Source of the DNA: Anaerolineales bacterium
GTDB taxonomy: Bacteria; Chloroflexota; Anaerolineae; Anaerolineales; UBA4823
NCBI GenBank assembly: GCA_020060465.1
Contig: JAGVAD010000030.1
Span: forward strand, 1-64,000
Direction: 5' to 3'
DNA: 64,000 nt
Shown here: in pieces, positions 42,928 through 51,635 of the stretch
Position numbering within the stretch: position 1 is the stretch's first letter
Layout of the letters: every line of letters starts with the position of its first letter
The notes under the pieces: generated by a model
The model's database searches: none
What the model saw: only the letters and a program-made list of their open reading frames with translations
What the model was told of the DNA's origin: nothing
Translations under genes and position numbers: made by a program

Positions 42928-43281
42928 ATGACATAAGAAGCGATTACACTAATTCCGCCGGGTAAATTACAGTGCGTCGTAACGGGCAAACTTCGCCCCG
43001 ATACTCCCGAGGAACATGTCCGCCAGCGGATAGCGCGCAGTCTGTTGGAAGACTATGGCTACGATAAGGCGGACATTGAAATCGAGTTTACCGTCAATCT
43101 CGGCAGTAGCAAGAAACGGGTGGATATTGCCATCTTCCCGCCCCGCGTTGAGCATAAGCAGAAAAACATCAAAATTATAGTGGAGTGCAAGCGTGAAGAT
43201 GTTCGCCCCACCGACCATGATAGCGATGTAGAGCATCAGAGGAGTGGGCAATGTAAAATCAGGAGAGCAACATTCTTGTAA
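42928..43281 (+). pseudogene. Remnant of a type I restriction enzyme N-terminal (HSDR_N-like) domain
   Basis: ATG-ACA-TAA at 42928 places a stop at codon 3, yet the same frame continues for more than 110 codons of recognisable domain: TPEEHVRQRIARSLLEDYGY, IEFTVNLGSSKKRVDIAIF and NIKIIVECKREDVRPTD. These carry the D-x18-20-E-C-K nuclease pattern seen in N-terminal HsdR and related proteins. Homology ends soon after DRxN would be expected (DHDSDVEHQRSG), then the frame closes. It is a truncated, nonsense-containing fragment. Confidence 0.6.
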
Positions 43282-43295
43282 CACCTGAGGTCTAT

Positions 43296-44225
43296 ATGGA
43301 CAAAAAATTCAAACTCTGGCAGGCATTTTTACTCGGTGGATGTGGAATATTTACTACATGTCTGGTGTGTACAGCTTCCGCCTTGATGTTTTCGCTTTTG
43401 GTCTTTATACCCACATCAGCCCCAACCCAAAGTGAGCAAATAAGCTCTTTACCTGGTAACACTCCAATTATTGTTTCGTCCCCCTCACCAACCCCATCAT
43501 TAACGTATACCCCTATTCCGTCGCCAACAATAACTCATACAAGCATCCCAACAAATACTCCGACAAATGTCCCAACAGCAACTCAATTCGCCTTTCAACG
43601 CCTTGGAGTATTAAGTTGCATTCCCGCTAACACGCAATTTGATAATGCCCTTGTCGTGCATGTTGTTGATGGCGACACAATTGATGTTGAAATAGACCAT
43701 ATTCGCTATCCGGTCCGATACATTGGTATTGATACGCCGGAGATTGCATTCACCGAGGAGCCATTCGGCTCAGAGGCATCCATCATGAACTCATCCCTGG
43801 TCGGCGGAAAAGTGGTTACTTTAGTAAAAGACGTCAGCGAGGTTGATAAGTACGGTCGTCTGCTTCGCTACGTGATCGTTGATGATCTTTTCGTAAACTA
43901 TGAAATGGTGAGGCGCGGTTATGCCTCTGCTGTTACTTATCCACCTGATGTTTCCTGTGCTGAAACATTTAGACAAGCTGAGCAACAGGCACGAAACGAG
44001 CACCTAGGTCTATGGGCGATTTCTGTACCTACTACAATTCCTACTCTCACGCCCCGTGTTGCTCCACCACCCTCTAATTGCGATCCAGCATACCCGGATG
44101 TATGCATCGCCTCGCCCCCTCCCGATCTGGACTGCAAGGATATTCCTTACCGGCGTTTCCGCGTTTTACCGCCTGACCCTCATAACTTCGACGGCGATCA
44201 TGATGGGATTGGATGCGAAAGTTAG
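43296..44225 (+). CDS. Surface or secreted thermonuclease-like (SNase) protein with excalibur tail
   Basis: 309 residues. An N-terminal hydrophobic segment (about 10-38) acts as signal or anchor, followed by a Ser/Thr/Pro-rich linker. The SNase domain spans about 118-245: VVHVVDGDTIDVEIDHIRYPVRYIGIDTPE, a KDVSEVDKYGRLLRYVIVDDLFVN block with the catalytic Arg-type residues and the GYASAVTYPP end. The C-terminus is an excalibur-type calcium-binding motif (NFDGDHDGIGCE). It probably degrades extracellular nucleic acids. The gene follows the broken restriction fragment by 15 bp. Confidence 0.88.
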   Translation: MDKKFKLWQAFLLGGCGIFTTCLVCTASALMFSLLVFIPTSAPTQSEQISSLPGNTPIIVSSPSPTPSLTYTPIPSPTITHTSIPTNTPTNVPTATQFAFQRLGVLSCIPANTQFDNALVVHVVDGDTIDVEIDHIRYPVRYIGIDTPEIAFTEEPFGSEASIMNSSLVGGKVVTLVKDVSEVDKYGRLLRYVIVDDLFVNYEMVRRGYASAVTYPPDVSCAETFRQAEQQARNEHLGLWAISVPTTIPTLTPRVAPPPSNCDPAYPDVCIASPPPDLDCKDIPYRRFRVLPPDPHNFDGDHDGIGCES

Positions 44226-44354
44226 TTTGTGCAAAACTGATTTCTGGCTGAAGTATTTGGAACGCGCCAAATCCTGCTAAACTTTCTCCCTTCTCGCTGG
44301 TTTTTCCACCACACCATCCATTGCGATCCGGTAGCGATACAGGAGACTCTACTC

Positions 44355-44513
44355 ATGACCATCCAAAAACTTCGCCCCACCATCACTTTTACAGAAGACC
44401 GCCTGCGCGAACTGCAGCAGGTCGTCCCGGAAGCCTTTGCCGATGGCAAAATCAACTGAGGGACGCTGCGCGAGGCGCTTCTTTTCGGATGTGACAGTAT
44501 TTCAACTACAATC
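44355..44513 (+). pseudogene. N-terminal remnant of a type III-like DNA methyltransferase (Mod)
   Basis: ATG 44355 with AGGAGA upstream gives 34 codons (LRPTITFTEDRLRELQQVVP, EAFADGKIN) typical of the start of Mod-type adenine methylases. It then meets TGA where homologues have Trp. Reading through continues with GTLREAL before similarity is lost. Methyltransferase motifs are absent, so only the leader piece survives. Confidence 0.5.
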
Positions 44514-44534
44514 TCAAAGCCAACGGAAATAACT

Positions 44535-45476
44535 ATGGCATCTATGCAAGTCACCTTAGATACTTTACGACAACTTCTGAACACAGCTTCCTATAAGGCG
44601 AACGGAGACCCCTACGAACAACAGTTTGGAGATTTACTGTTAGGGCATTTTCCCAACTGCGAGCGATTCTGGAAGATGTTTGTGATACCGTTGACTGAAC
44701 GAATGGCAGGCTACCCAATAGCTCTGCTCAATAACATTCGATTCAGGCAAGGAATGAATGCTGACCTGGAAGACATCGCGGCTATCCACTATTCAATGTT
44801 CCTGAATCTAGTTTATGCACATGTTCATCTTCAAAGCCCCATTCTGTCTTCGCTTGAAGATTTCTATGTACACCTTGCTTCCGCATGTGATCTGGTCGAT
44901 ACCTTTCTTGAGAAAAGTTATATACTGCTGCTGAAATGCCGGGGTGGTCAGACCAAGATACTCCAAGCGCTCACCCGTGATGAATTTCTGTGCATGGCAG
45001 GCGAATGGTACGATGAAAAGTATCGAACTGTATACGATTATTACCTATCCAGGGGCAAGTTCGCACAGATGAAACTTCCTTCGCGCGATGATCTTGTCAA
45101 GGAGTTTGTGAAGGATTACCTTGACCAAAACTCACTGTGGAAAGATTACGCTGGACATTCCAAATCTGTTAGAGAATTCAGAAACGTCATCGTTCATGAT
45201 GTTCAAGTGGGCAAGTTCATGTGTAATGGAGTGGTATTCATTCCCAAACCTAGGGCGATTCAAAGCTATCGAACATGGCGTCAGGTATTCTCGGTCAAAG
45301 ACCCAAATGTTTTCCGTCGTGATTTCGCGGCGTTGGATCAACAATTGAAAGAAGACCTTGATTTATTGAAGTCTACGCTAAACCAATTATGGGAGTTAGT
45401 AATACACGAACTCGAATTGGAATTCTATCAAAAAGACAAGACGGTTTTACGACACCTATATCAACTACAGATCTAA
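44535..45476 (+). CDS. HEPN-like protein of unknown function
   Basis: 313 residues, mainly helical. The only recognisable motif is SVREFRNVIVHDV near residue 217, an R-x4-H pattern like the active site of HEPN ribonucleases, within a helical segment (YLDQNSLWKDYAGHSKSVREFRN). Long helices with regularly spaced Leu residues fill the N-terminal half, and a further helix pair ends the protein. No membrane segment occurs. Such HEPN proteins are often part of defence or toxin-antitoxin loci. No antitoxin-like partner gene is adjacent. The position among restriction-modification debris supports a defence link, without proof. Confidence 0.6.
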   Translation: MASMQVTLDTLRQLLNTASYKANGDPYEQQFGDLLLGHFPNCERFWKMFVIPLTERMAGYPIALLNNIRFRQGMNADLEDIAAIHYSMFLNLVYAHVHLQSPILSSLEDFYVHLASACDLVDTFLEKSYILLLKCRGGQTKILQALTRDEFLCMAGEWYDEKYRTVYDYYLSRGKFAQMKLPSRDDLVKEFVKDYLDQNSLWKDYAGHSKSVREFRNVIVHDVQVGKFMCNGVVFIPKPRAIQSYRTWRQVFSVKDPNVFRRDFAALDQQLKEDLDLLKSTLNQLWELVIHELELEFYQKDKTVLRHLYQLQI

Positions 45477-45771
45477 AGCTGGGTCGCGCTTAACATCATA
45501 TTCCTGGGAACGTGAGCTAATGCGTCCGTTCCTCCAGGAAAAATGATGACCCCGCCATCATGACAGAGCACACCCGACTGGTGGGATTTTGCGGCATTTT
45601 CGGACATTTTTCTGGCTTTGAATTTTTCCAGATTTCAAGTATTTTCCTAGACGCCAGCAGGTAACGCAAACCGTTACATGGTAATGCAGTGTTACCACAA
45701 ACAAGTACACCCTTTCAACAGAAAAATTTCGCCCCATCGAAAGGGCGAATGAGAGAACCCCTTAAACCCAA
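45477..45771. other. Non-coding spacer with paired GTAAC inverted repeats
   Basis: No gene is seen. GTAACG-CAAAC-CGTTAC (45661-45677) and GGTAA-N7-TTACC (45680-45696) are adjacent palindromes with related half-sites. TTCGCCC...AGGGCGAA near 45728-45749 is another hairpin. Confidence 0.4.
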
Positions 45772-45808
45772 ACAGGCGACGGTCACCCACAGGACAACCG
45801 TCGCCTGT
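45772..45808 (-). terminator. Terminator-like hairpin of the trxB-like/malic enzyme operon
   Basis: ACAGGCGACGGT and ACCGTCGCCTGT form a perfect 12-bp stem with a 13-nt loop, followed on the minus strand by TTTGGGTTTAAG. It lies 17 bp beyond the stop of the reductase-like gene. Confidence 0.65.
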
Positions 45809-45824
45809 CTGTCGCTGCGAAAAA

Positions 45825-46730
45825 CTACAACCTGGGCAGCAGGTATTCGTAGGCGCTCAATGCTGCTTTAGCGCCCTCGCCAATGGCGATCAACACCTGC
45901 TCGGCGAAGCCGCTGGTCACGTCGCCGGCGGCAAAGACGCCCGGTACATTGGTGCGATTGGCGCAATCTACCTTGATGCGCCCTTGCTCATCCAGCTCCA
46001 CCAACCCTTCCACAAATTGCGAATTCGGCTTCAGCGCCATTTCGACGAAGAAGGCGTCGGCGCTCAGCTCCTGTACGCCGCCGTCAGGCGCTTTCAACAG
46101 AATGCTGCGGGCGAACTGGTCGCCTTTGACCTCTACCACCTGGCGGTTCATCAGGATTTCCACGTTTGGCGAGGTTTGCAGCTTCTGCGTCAGCGCGCTT
46201 TCCGGCAGCGAAGCCCCAGGCGCCACCAAATACACCTTCTGCGCGATCGTAGATAGTTCAGCCGCGGAGCGCAGCGCCAGCTCCTGGTCGCCGATCACCA
46301 CGGTGGTGCGCTCCGGGAACAGAGGCGCGTAGCTCAGCGCCGAATAGCACAGTCCCTTCATCATGAATTCTTTTTCGCCGGGCACCTTCATGGTGACTTG
46401 CTTGGAACCGCTGGCAACGATCACCGCCCGCGCCTTCAGCTCGCCGCCGCCGCGCGTGCGCACAATGAAATTTTCGCCGTCTCGCTCTACCTTCTCCACT
46501 GCTTCCATGTGGCGGGCGAAGTCCAGGTATTCCAATTCGCTCTTGAACTTATTGACCAGCTCCAGACCGTTGATCACCTGATATTCCTCGATCCAAGGCA
46601 GAGCCAGCCGCCATTGTGTCTTGCCGCCCAGATCGCGGCTAACCAGCAACATATTCAGGCGCTTGCGGATGGCGTAGATGGCTGCGGTCAGCCCCGCCGG
46701 GCCGCCGCCGATAATAATCAAGTCATACAT
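45825..46730 (-). CDS. Thioredoxin-reductase-like flavoprotein lacking redox cysteines
   Basis: 301 residues. FAD-binding motif LIIIGGGPAGLTAAIYA and the C-terminal FAD motif VPGVFAAGDVTSGFAEQVLIAIGEGAKAA are normal for TrxR-like proteins. At the CxxC site, the usual CATC is SALS (Ser130, Ser133) in GLCYSALSYAPLF. The NADPH-binding GxGxxA loop reads VVIGDQELALRSAAEL, also altered. Thus it cannot reduce thioredoxin by the normal mechanism, though it may bind FAD and act as a diaphorase or electron carrier. A GGAGGAG ribosome site precedes the ATG. It starts 3 bp after the malic enzyme stop, so it is in one operon with that enzyme. Confidence 0.83.
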   Translation of the reverse strand: MYDLIIIGGGPAGLTAAIYAIRKRLNMLLVSRDLGGKTQWRLALPWIEEYQVINGLELVNKFKSELEYLDFARHMEAVEKVERDGENFIVRTRGGGELKARAVIVASGSKQVTMKVPGEKEFMMKGLCYSALSYAPLFPERTTVVIGDQELALRSAAELSTIAQKVYLVAPGASLPESALTQKLQTSPNVEILMNRQVVEVKGDQFARSILLKAPDGGVQELSADAFFVEMALKPNSQFVEGLVELDEQGRIKVDCANRTNVPGVFAAGDVTSGFAEQVLIAIGEGAKAALSAYEYLLPRL

Positions 46731-46733
46731 ACG

Positions 46734-48092
46734 TCACTCCTCCTCCGGTATTTCGATGAACCCTTCTTGCATCATCATCCTCGTCAACTCGCGCGAGCGC
46801 TTGATGATTTTATGCGCGTGGTTGTACGCCTCTTCATACGTCATGCTGATACGCGCTAAGCCCTGCTCCACTGCTTTCATCGCCACAGCCGCCGCCTCGC
46901 GAGGGAAGACCTCCCAATCATCCATGGTGGGCAGGATATGCCGGTCGCTGAGTTTATCGCCCACGTGATCGGCCAACGCCTGCGCCGCAGCGTAACACAT
47001 CTCGTCAGTGATGGTGCGGGCGCGCACATCCAGCGTACCACGGAAGATGCCCGGAAAGCCCAACGAATTGTTCACCTGGTTGTCGAAGTCCGAGCGTCCG
47101 GTAGCTACCACCACCGCGCCGGCTTCTTTAGCGTCCCAGGGCCAGATTTCCGGCACCGGGTTGGCGCAAGCAAAAACGATGGCGTCTTTCGCCATGGTGC
47201 GCACCCATTCGGGTAGAATAACGCCCGGCCCCGACTGCGATAGGGCGATGACCACATCCACGCCGCGCATCGCCTCCGGGATGCCGCCTTCCCGCCCTTC
47301 GGCGTTAGTGATGTTGCACAGCCGCCACTTGTCCACATACTCCATCTTGCGCTGTTCGAGGTCTTTGCGGTGTTTGCCCAGGATGCCCTTGCTATCCACC
47401 ATATAGCAATTCGCCGGATTGACGCCCCAGCCGAAGATCAACCGCGAACAAGCCACGTTCGAAGCGCCAGAGCCGACAAAAGCAATACTCACATCTTCCT
47501 TCTTCTTCCCCACCACTTTCAAAGCGTTGATCAACCCCGCCAAAGTGACTGTAGCGGTTCCCTGCTGATCGTCGTGCCAGATGGGGATCTCAGCCTTTTC
47601 GCGCAGCGTGTCCAGGATGCGGAAACATTTGGGTTGGGAGATGTCTTCCAGATTCACCCCGCCCCAACCGGGTTGTAAAGTTAGCACTGTGTTGATGATG
47701 ACATCTGGATCCTTACTGCCCACCATCACAGCAATGCCATCTATCCCGCCCAGATATTTATACAGCAGCGCTTTGCCTTCCATCACTGGCATACCCGCTT
47801 TGGGGCCAATGTCGCCCAGACCCAGCACGCGCGTGCCGTCGCTGACCACTGCCACGGTGTTCCACTTGTTGGTGTATTCATACACCAAATCGGGGTCTTT
47901 TTCGATTGCCCGGCAAGGCGCAGCCACGCCAGGGGTGTACCAGATGGCAAAGTCTTCGAAGGTGCGCACGCAGCATTTAAGCGCCGTTTCTACTTTTCCT
48001 CGGTAGAAGGGATGTAGCTTCATGGCGTCGGCGGAAGGTTTTTTCGCCTTAGCCAGAAGCTCCTCAACGCTGAAGGTTTTTTGTTCGGTCAT
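46734..48092 (-). CDS. maeB: NAD(P)-dependent malic enzyme
   Basis: 452 residues, the short bacterial form without a phosphotransacetylase tail. Seen: WYTPGVAAPCRAIEKDP, VVSDGTRVLGLGDIGPKAGMPVMEGKALLYK, WHDDQQGTATVTLAGLINAL, the dinucleotide motif VSIAFVGSGASNVACSRL and FACANPVPEIWPWDA with SLGFPGIFRGTLDVRA. It decarboxylates malate to pyruvate with NAD(P)H formation. ATG 48092 has AAAGGAGG upstream; the open frame continues to 48125 without homology. The cofactor (NAD or NADP) cannot be decided here. It leads the operon with the reductase-like gene. Confidence 0.93.
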   Translation of the reverse strand: MTEQKTFSVEELLAKAKKPSADAMKLHPFYRGKVETALKCCVRTFEDFAIWYTPGVAAPCRAIEKDPDLVYEYTNKWNTVAVVSDGTRVLGLGDIGPKAGMPVMEGKALLYKYLGGIDGIAVMVGSKDPDVIINTVLTLQPGWGGVNLEDISQPKCFRILDTLREKAEIPIWHDDQQGTATVTLAGLINALKVVGKKKEDVSIAFVGSGASNVACSRLIFGWGVNPANCYMVDSKGILGKHRKDLEQRKMEYVDKWRLCNITNAEGREGGIPEAMRGVDVVIALSQSGPGVILPEWVRTMAKDAIVFACANPVPEIWPWDAKEAGAVVVATGRSDFDNQVNNSLGFPGIFRGTLDVRARTITDEMCYAAAQALADHVGDKLSDRHILPTMDDWEVFPREAAAVAMKAVEQGLARISMTYEEAYNHAHKIIKRSRELTRMMMQEGFIEIPEEE

Positions 48093-48108
48093 TTGGCCTC
48101 CTTTAGTG

Positions 48109-48147
48109 AAAATAGAACCGCCCAACCTGCAAAGCAGATCGAGCGGT
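48109..48147 (-). promoter_or_regulatory. Hairpin in the malic-enzyme leader
   Basis: On the minus strand, ACCGC ... GCGGT enclosing CTGC-TTT-GCAG is followed by TCTATTTT and sits 17 bp upstream of the malic enzyme start. It might be an attenuator or the terminator of an upstream transcript. Confidence 0.3.
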
Positions 48148-48394
48148 CATCATTACCGAATGATTTTCTCCTGCTTACGATTGAGACGTTGCGCCATATC
48201 TCAATTCTACCTCCGCCAGGTCAGACTGTCATGTAACAAACATCGGTAGAAGTTGGGGATGGTTGTCATATTTTCATAGCCCCCATAACAAAGCGCTAAG
48301 CACCGCATTCTTATTCAGAGATAATAATCGCCGGAAATGATGATAAGCAACAGGGCAACTCCGCATTTAAAAGCAAAATGATCCACAACTCTTG

Positions 48395-48490
48395 TTTCTC
48401 TGTGCTTGGTGCTCTCTGTGGCTGATTATTCTCTGTAATGTTGTTCTTGACGACCTCGTAGTGAAACTCGATCGCTAATGCCCATGAGGA
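48395..48490 (-). repeat. Dispersed intergenic repeat, copy C
   Basis: On the minus strand GGGCATTAGCGATCGAGTTT, then GTCGTCAAGAACAACATT and the CACAGAGAG / CACAGAGAA tandem motif. It shares its first half with copies A and B and the CTCTGTG part with copy A. The 407-bp spacer holds no gene. Confidence 0.55.
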
Positions 48491-48499
48491 AGATGATCC

Positions 48500-49555
48500 T
48501 CATCTCGTTAATTCTTTTAAGGCAAAACTCAAGACATTTACCGCTCTGCGATACTCATCCAGGGAAATATGTTCATTCGGCGTATGATCCAGCGCCGAAT
48601 CGCCCGGGCCATACACCAACGCCGGACATTGCCAGGCTGGAGCGACGATATTCACATCGCAGGTGCCGGTTTTATGCACAAAAGACGGCGCGCCGCCCTG
48701 GCTGCGGATGGCGCTTAAAAAGGCGCGCGTCAGCCGATGATTCTTCTCGCCCACCCAGGCAGGAATTGCATACCCTGTTTGCTGCACATCAGCTTCTGGG
48801 ATCATAGCGCTCAATCGAGCGTACCAATCGTCCGGCGGCATTTCTACCGGCAGCCGCACCCCCAGCCGGATGCGCGCCCACTGCTCAAACCCATCGCCCC
48901 CTGATTCTAACTCGCAGAGCGTGGGCAAAAGATGGTCGAAGATGTGCGGCTTTTCCGCATTAAACGCCTCGACAAAAGCTTTTACCTCCAGCCACGCCTG
49001 CACAGCCGCTTCAGCCGCCGTCTGTCGCCCACTGGCGGTATGTGTTTGGGGGCGTCGTACAATTACATCCACATAAGCCGCGCCTTTATACCCCAGCGCA
49101 ACCCGATCCCATCGGTTTGGCTCGCCAACCACGACAAACTCTGGCTGGTAGCGCTCGACAATGAACCGCGCCCCTGCCGAGTTACGCTCCTCTTCCACCG
49201 CCCCAATCACCACCATCTGCCAGCCTGCTCGCCTCCCCACCTGCGCCGCTGCATCCACAAAACACGCCAGCGGCCCCTTTGCATCTACCGCTCCGCGCCC
49301 ATACAACACGCCGCCCTCTTCAGAACTGGAAGTTTCCACACGCGTCGAAATCTCCCCAGGGACGGTATCAATATGCCCCAACAGAACTACCTGACGCGTC
49401 CCATTCCCCATCACGCCGACGGCGTTGCCAGCCGCATCCACAAATGCTTGATCGAAACCCAATGCTTGCATCCGCGCTGTCAACCACTCTGCCGCTTCCT
49501 GTTCCTGCCCGGATGGGCTGTAACGCGAAACAAGCCCAATCAACGTCTCAGTCAT
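48500..49555 (-). CDS. lysK: [LysW]-lysine/ornithine hydrolase (M20 family)
   Basis: 351 residues of the M20 metallopeptidase family with the metal ligands in LLGHIDTVPG, GRGAVDAKGPLACF, AVEEERNSAGARF and HKTGTCDVNIV. LysK releases lysine (or ornithine) from the LysW carrier in the last step of the pathway. It follows lysJ by 42 bp on the minus strand and ends the operon. The ATG has a GGGG stretch upstream. Confidence 0.9.
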   Translation of the reverse strand: MTETLIGLVSRYSPSGQEQEAAEWLTARMQALGFDQAFVDAAGNAVGVMGNGTRQVVLLGHIDTVPGEISTRVETSSSEEGGVLYGRGAVDAKGPLACFVDAAAQVGRRAGWQMVVIGAVEEERNSAGARFIVERYQPEFVVVGEPNRWDRVALGYKGAAYVDVIVRRPQTHTASGRQTAAEAAVQAWLEVKAFVEAFNAEKPHIFDHLLPTLCELESGGDGFEQWARIRLGVRLPVEMPPDDWYARLSAMIPEADVQQTGYAIPAWVGEKNHRLTRAFLSAIRSQGGAPSFVHKTGTCDVNIVAPAWQCPALVYGPGDSALDHTPNEHISLDEYRRAVNVLSFALKELTR

Positions 49556-49597
49556 GGGGCCCCATCCATAATTTCGAAAGACCGCTTTGACATGTTT

Positions 49598-50770
49598 CTA
49601 TTCTTCACCCAAATCCATCAGGAGCGACTCCTGCAGCGCTGCGGCCACGCGATCCAACTGCTCATACGTGATCACCAATGGTGGCAAAAAGCGGATCACT
49701 GTCATCCCTGCGTTCAGCGCCAGTATGTGACGATCATGCAACGCTTTGAGATACGGCGCGACCTTTTGCTTCAATTCAACGCCGATCATCAACCCCAAAC
49801 CACGCACTTCGCGAAGAAGCGGTGAACGAATGGCTTTCAGTTTCTCCACAAAATATTCGCCCTTTTCTGCCGCCTGCGTCGCAAGATCCTCTTCCTCGAT
49901 GACGGCTAAGGCAGCCAGCGCCGCGGCGCACGCGAGCGGATTGCCGCCAAAGGTTGAACCATGAGCGCCGGGCGCGATATGGCTCACCCTCTTGCCAATC
50001 AATGTAGCGCCCATGGGAACGCCCCCCGCCAGGGATTTGGCGCAGCACACCATATCCGGCGTGACCCCGCTGTGCTGGAAGGCGAACATCTTTCCGGTGC
50101 GCCCAAACCCGCTCTGGACTTCATCTACAATGAAGAGCGCGCCGCGCTCCTGGCAGATGCGCTGCGCGGCTTGCAAATATTCCTCGCTCGCCGGATATAC
50201 CCCTCCTTCGCCCTGCACCGCTTCTAAAATCACCGCTGCGGTCCTGTCGGTGACCGCTCTGTCCAGCGCTTCGATATTGTTAAAAGACGTGTGGCTGAAA
50301 CCTGGCAGCAACGGCTCAAAGCCCTGACGGTATCTTTTGTTGAACGTCGCCGATAGCGCCCCAAAAGTTCGACCGTGAAAAGCGCGCATGGCAGCGACAA
50401 TTTCTGAGCGACCGGTGGAAAGTCGCGCAAACTTGAGCGCCGCCTCGACGCTCTCCGTGCCGGAATTACAGAAGAAGACCCGCTCCAGACCAGGCACGAG
50501 GGTAGCCATTTTTTGCATCAATGCCGCGCGCTGATCGTTCGGGTATGTCTCAAATAGCGTAATCAAGCGCGATGCTTGTTCGGAGAGAGCCGCCGCCACC
50601 TTTGGATGAGCATGACCCAGATTAGCCGCGCCATGTCCAGAAGTACAGTCAATATACGCAATGCCGTCCGTGTCCCACAACGTCGCCCCTTGTCCGCGCA
50701 CGAACGCCGTAGGTTGTTTGAGATATACGCCTGCGCCGTATTGGGTCTCGATCTCGTACAACGTCGCCAT
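49598..50770 (-). CDS. lysJ: [LysW]-aminoadipate/glutamate semialdehyde aminotransferase
   Basis: 390 residues, class III PLP aminotransferase: [56 protein letters not shown] with the PLP-interacting Asp, and [14 protein letters not shown] with the PLP Lys. ATG 50770 is preceded by AAAGGG; a TTG start at 50785 is possible but weaker. It forms the omega-amino group on LysW-bound substrate. Confidence 0.92.
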   Translation of the reverse strand: MATLYEIETQYGAGVYLKQPTAFVRGQGATLWDTDGIAYIDCTSGHGAANLGHAHPKVAAALSEQASRLITLFETYPNDQRAALMQKMATLVPGLERVFFCNSGTESVEAALKFARLSTGRSEIVAAMRAFHGRTFGALSATFNKRYRQGFEPLLPGFSHTSFNNIEALDRAVTDRTAAVILEAVQGEGGVYPASEEYLQAAQRICQERGALFIVDEVQSGFGRTGKMFAFQHSGVTPDMVCCAKSLAGGVPMGATLIGKRVSHIAPGAHGSTFGGNPLACAAALAALAVIEEEDLATQAAEKGEYFVEKLKAIRSPLLREVRGLGLMIGVELKQKVAPYLKALHDRHILALNAGMTVIRFLPPLVITYEQLDRVAAALQESLLMDLGEE

Positions 50771-50794
50771 GATAGACCCTTTCAAATATTTAAT

Positions 50795-51610
50795 TTATTG
50801 AATGGTGGTCCCATTCCCGCTTAGCGCCGCGGAGATGGGAGAGGATACGCGACCATCGGCGATCACGACGCGCCTAACCCCGCCTTTCAAGGCTTCCTCC
50901 GCGCCCAGAACCTTCTTCTTCATCCGACCCTGAGCCGCCTCCAGCGCCACAGATAAACGATTTTGCGGCAGCGTCCGAATGAGCGTCGTCTCGTCCGGAA
51001 AGCTCCTCAACAGGCCAGGAGCAGCCGTCAGCAAGATGAGTGTTTCCACCTTCAACGCCGCCGCGATCATTGCTGCGGCGCGATCGGCGTCAACATTCAA
51101 CGCCTCACCTTTCTCGCTGATCGCCAACGGCGCAACGACCGGTAAATAGCCGGCATCCAACAACAGGTTCAGCAACGCCGCGTTCACCCGCTCAATTTTG
51201 CCAGTGTAATCATCGCGGATCACTTTGCGCTTACCGTTTTCCATGCTTTGGATGGCGTCTTTGCGTGTGGCTTGCAACAGGCCGCCGTCCATGCCGCTCA
51301 GCCCAAAAGCGGGAACTCCTAGCCTCTGCAATTGTTCCACTAACAGCGAGTTGAGCTTGCCATTCACCGCCATCAAGAAAATCTCCAGCGTCCGGCGATC
51401 GGTGTAACGGGAGGTATATCCCGAAGGCGAGGTAATAAATTTCGGCGGCGCGCCTAACGCCTCACCCAAAGCATTGGCCTCAGCCGACCCACCATGCACA
51501 AAGACCAATCGAACTTCGCTTTTCAACAACTCCATCGCGTCCAAACAAATAGCAGAAAAATCCACCCCTTGCGCGCCGCCTAATTTGACTACGATCTCCG
51601 GTTCAGTCAT
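50795..51610 (-). CDS. lysZ: [LysW]-aminoadipate/glutamate kinase
   Basis: 271 residues of the amino-acid kinase family: IVVKLGGAQGVD, LVFVHGGSAEANALGEALG, AGYLPVVAPLAISEKGEALNVDADRAAAMIAAAL and a LILLTAAPGLLRSF segment. It phosphorylates the carrier-bound side-chain carboxylate. The start is ATG 51610 behind GGAGGAACA. It follows lysY by 25 bp. Confidence 0.93.
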   Translation of the reverse strand: MTEPEIVVKLGGAQGVDFSAICLDAMELLKSEVRLVFVHGGSAEANALGEALGAPPKFITSPSGYTSRYTDRRTLEIFLMAVNGKLNSLLVEQLQRLGVPAFGLSGMDGGLLQATRKDAIQSMENGKRKVIRDDYTGKIERVNAALLNLLLDAGYLPVVAPLAISEKGEALNVDADRAAAMIAAALKVETLILLTAAPGLLRSFPDETTLIRTLPQNRLSVALEAAQGRMKKKVLGAEEALKGGVRRVVIADGRVSSPISAALSGNGTTIQ

Positions 51611-51635
51611 TGTTCCTCCAAAGAGCTGCTCCACC

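Noticed and set aside
44457-44459. TGA read as Trp in the Mod fragment
   Set aside because: TGA is a normal stop in many well-defined genes here (for example the ATGA overlaps), so this is a nonsense mutation in a pseudogene.
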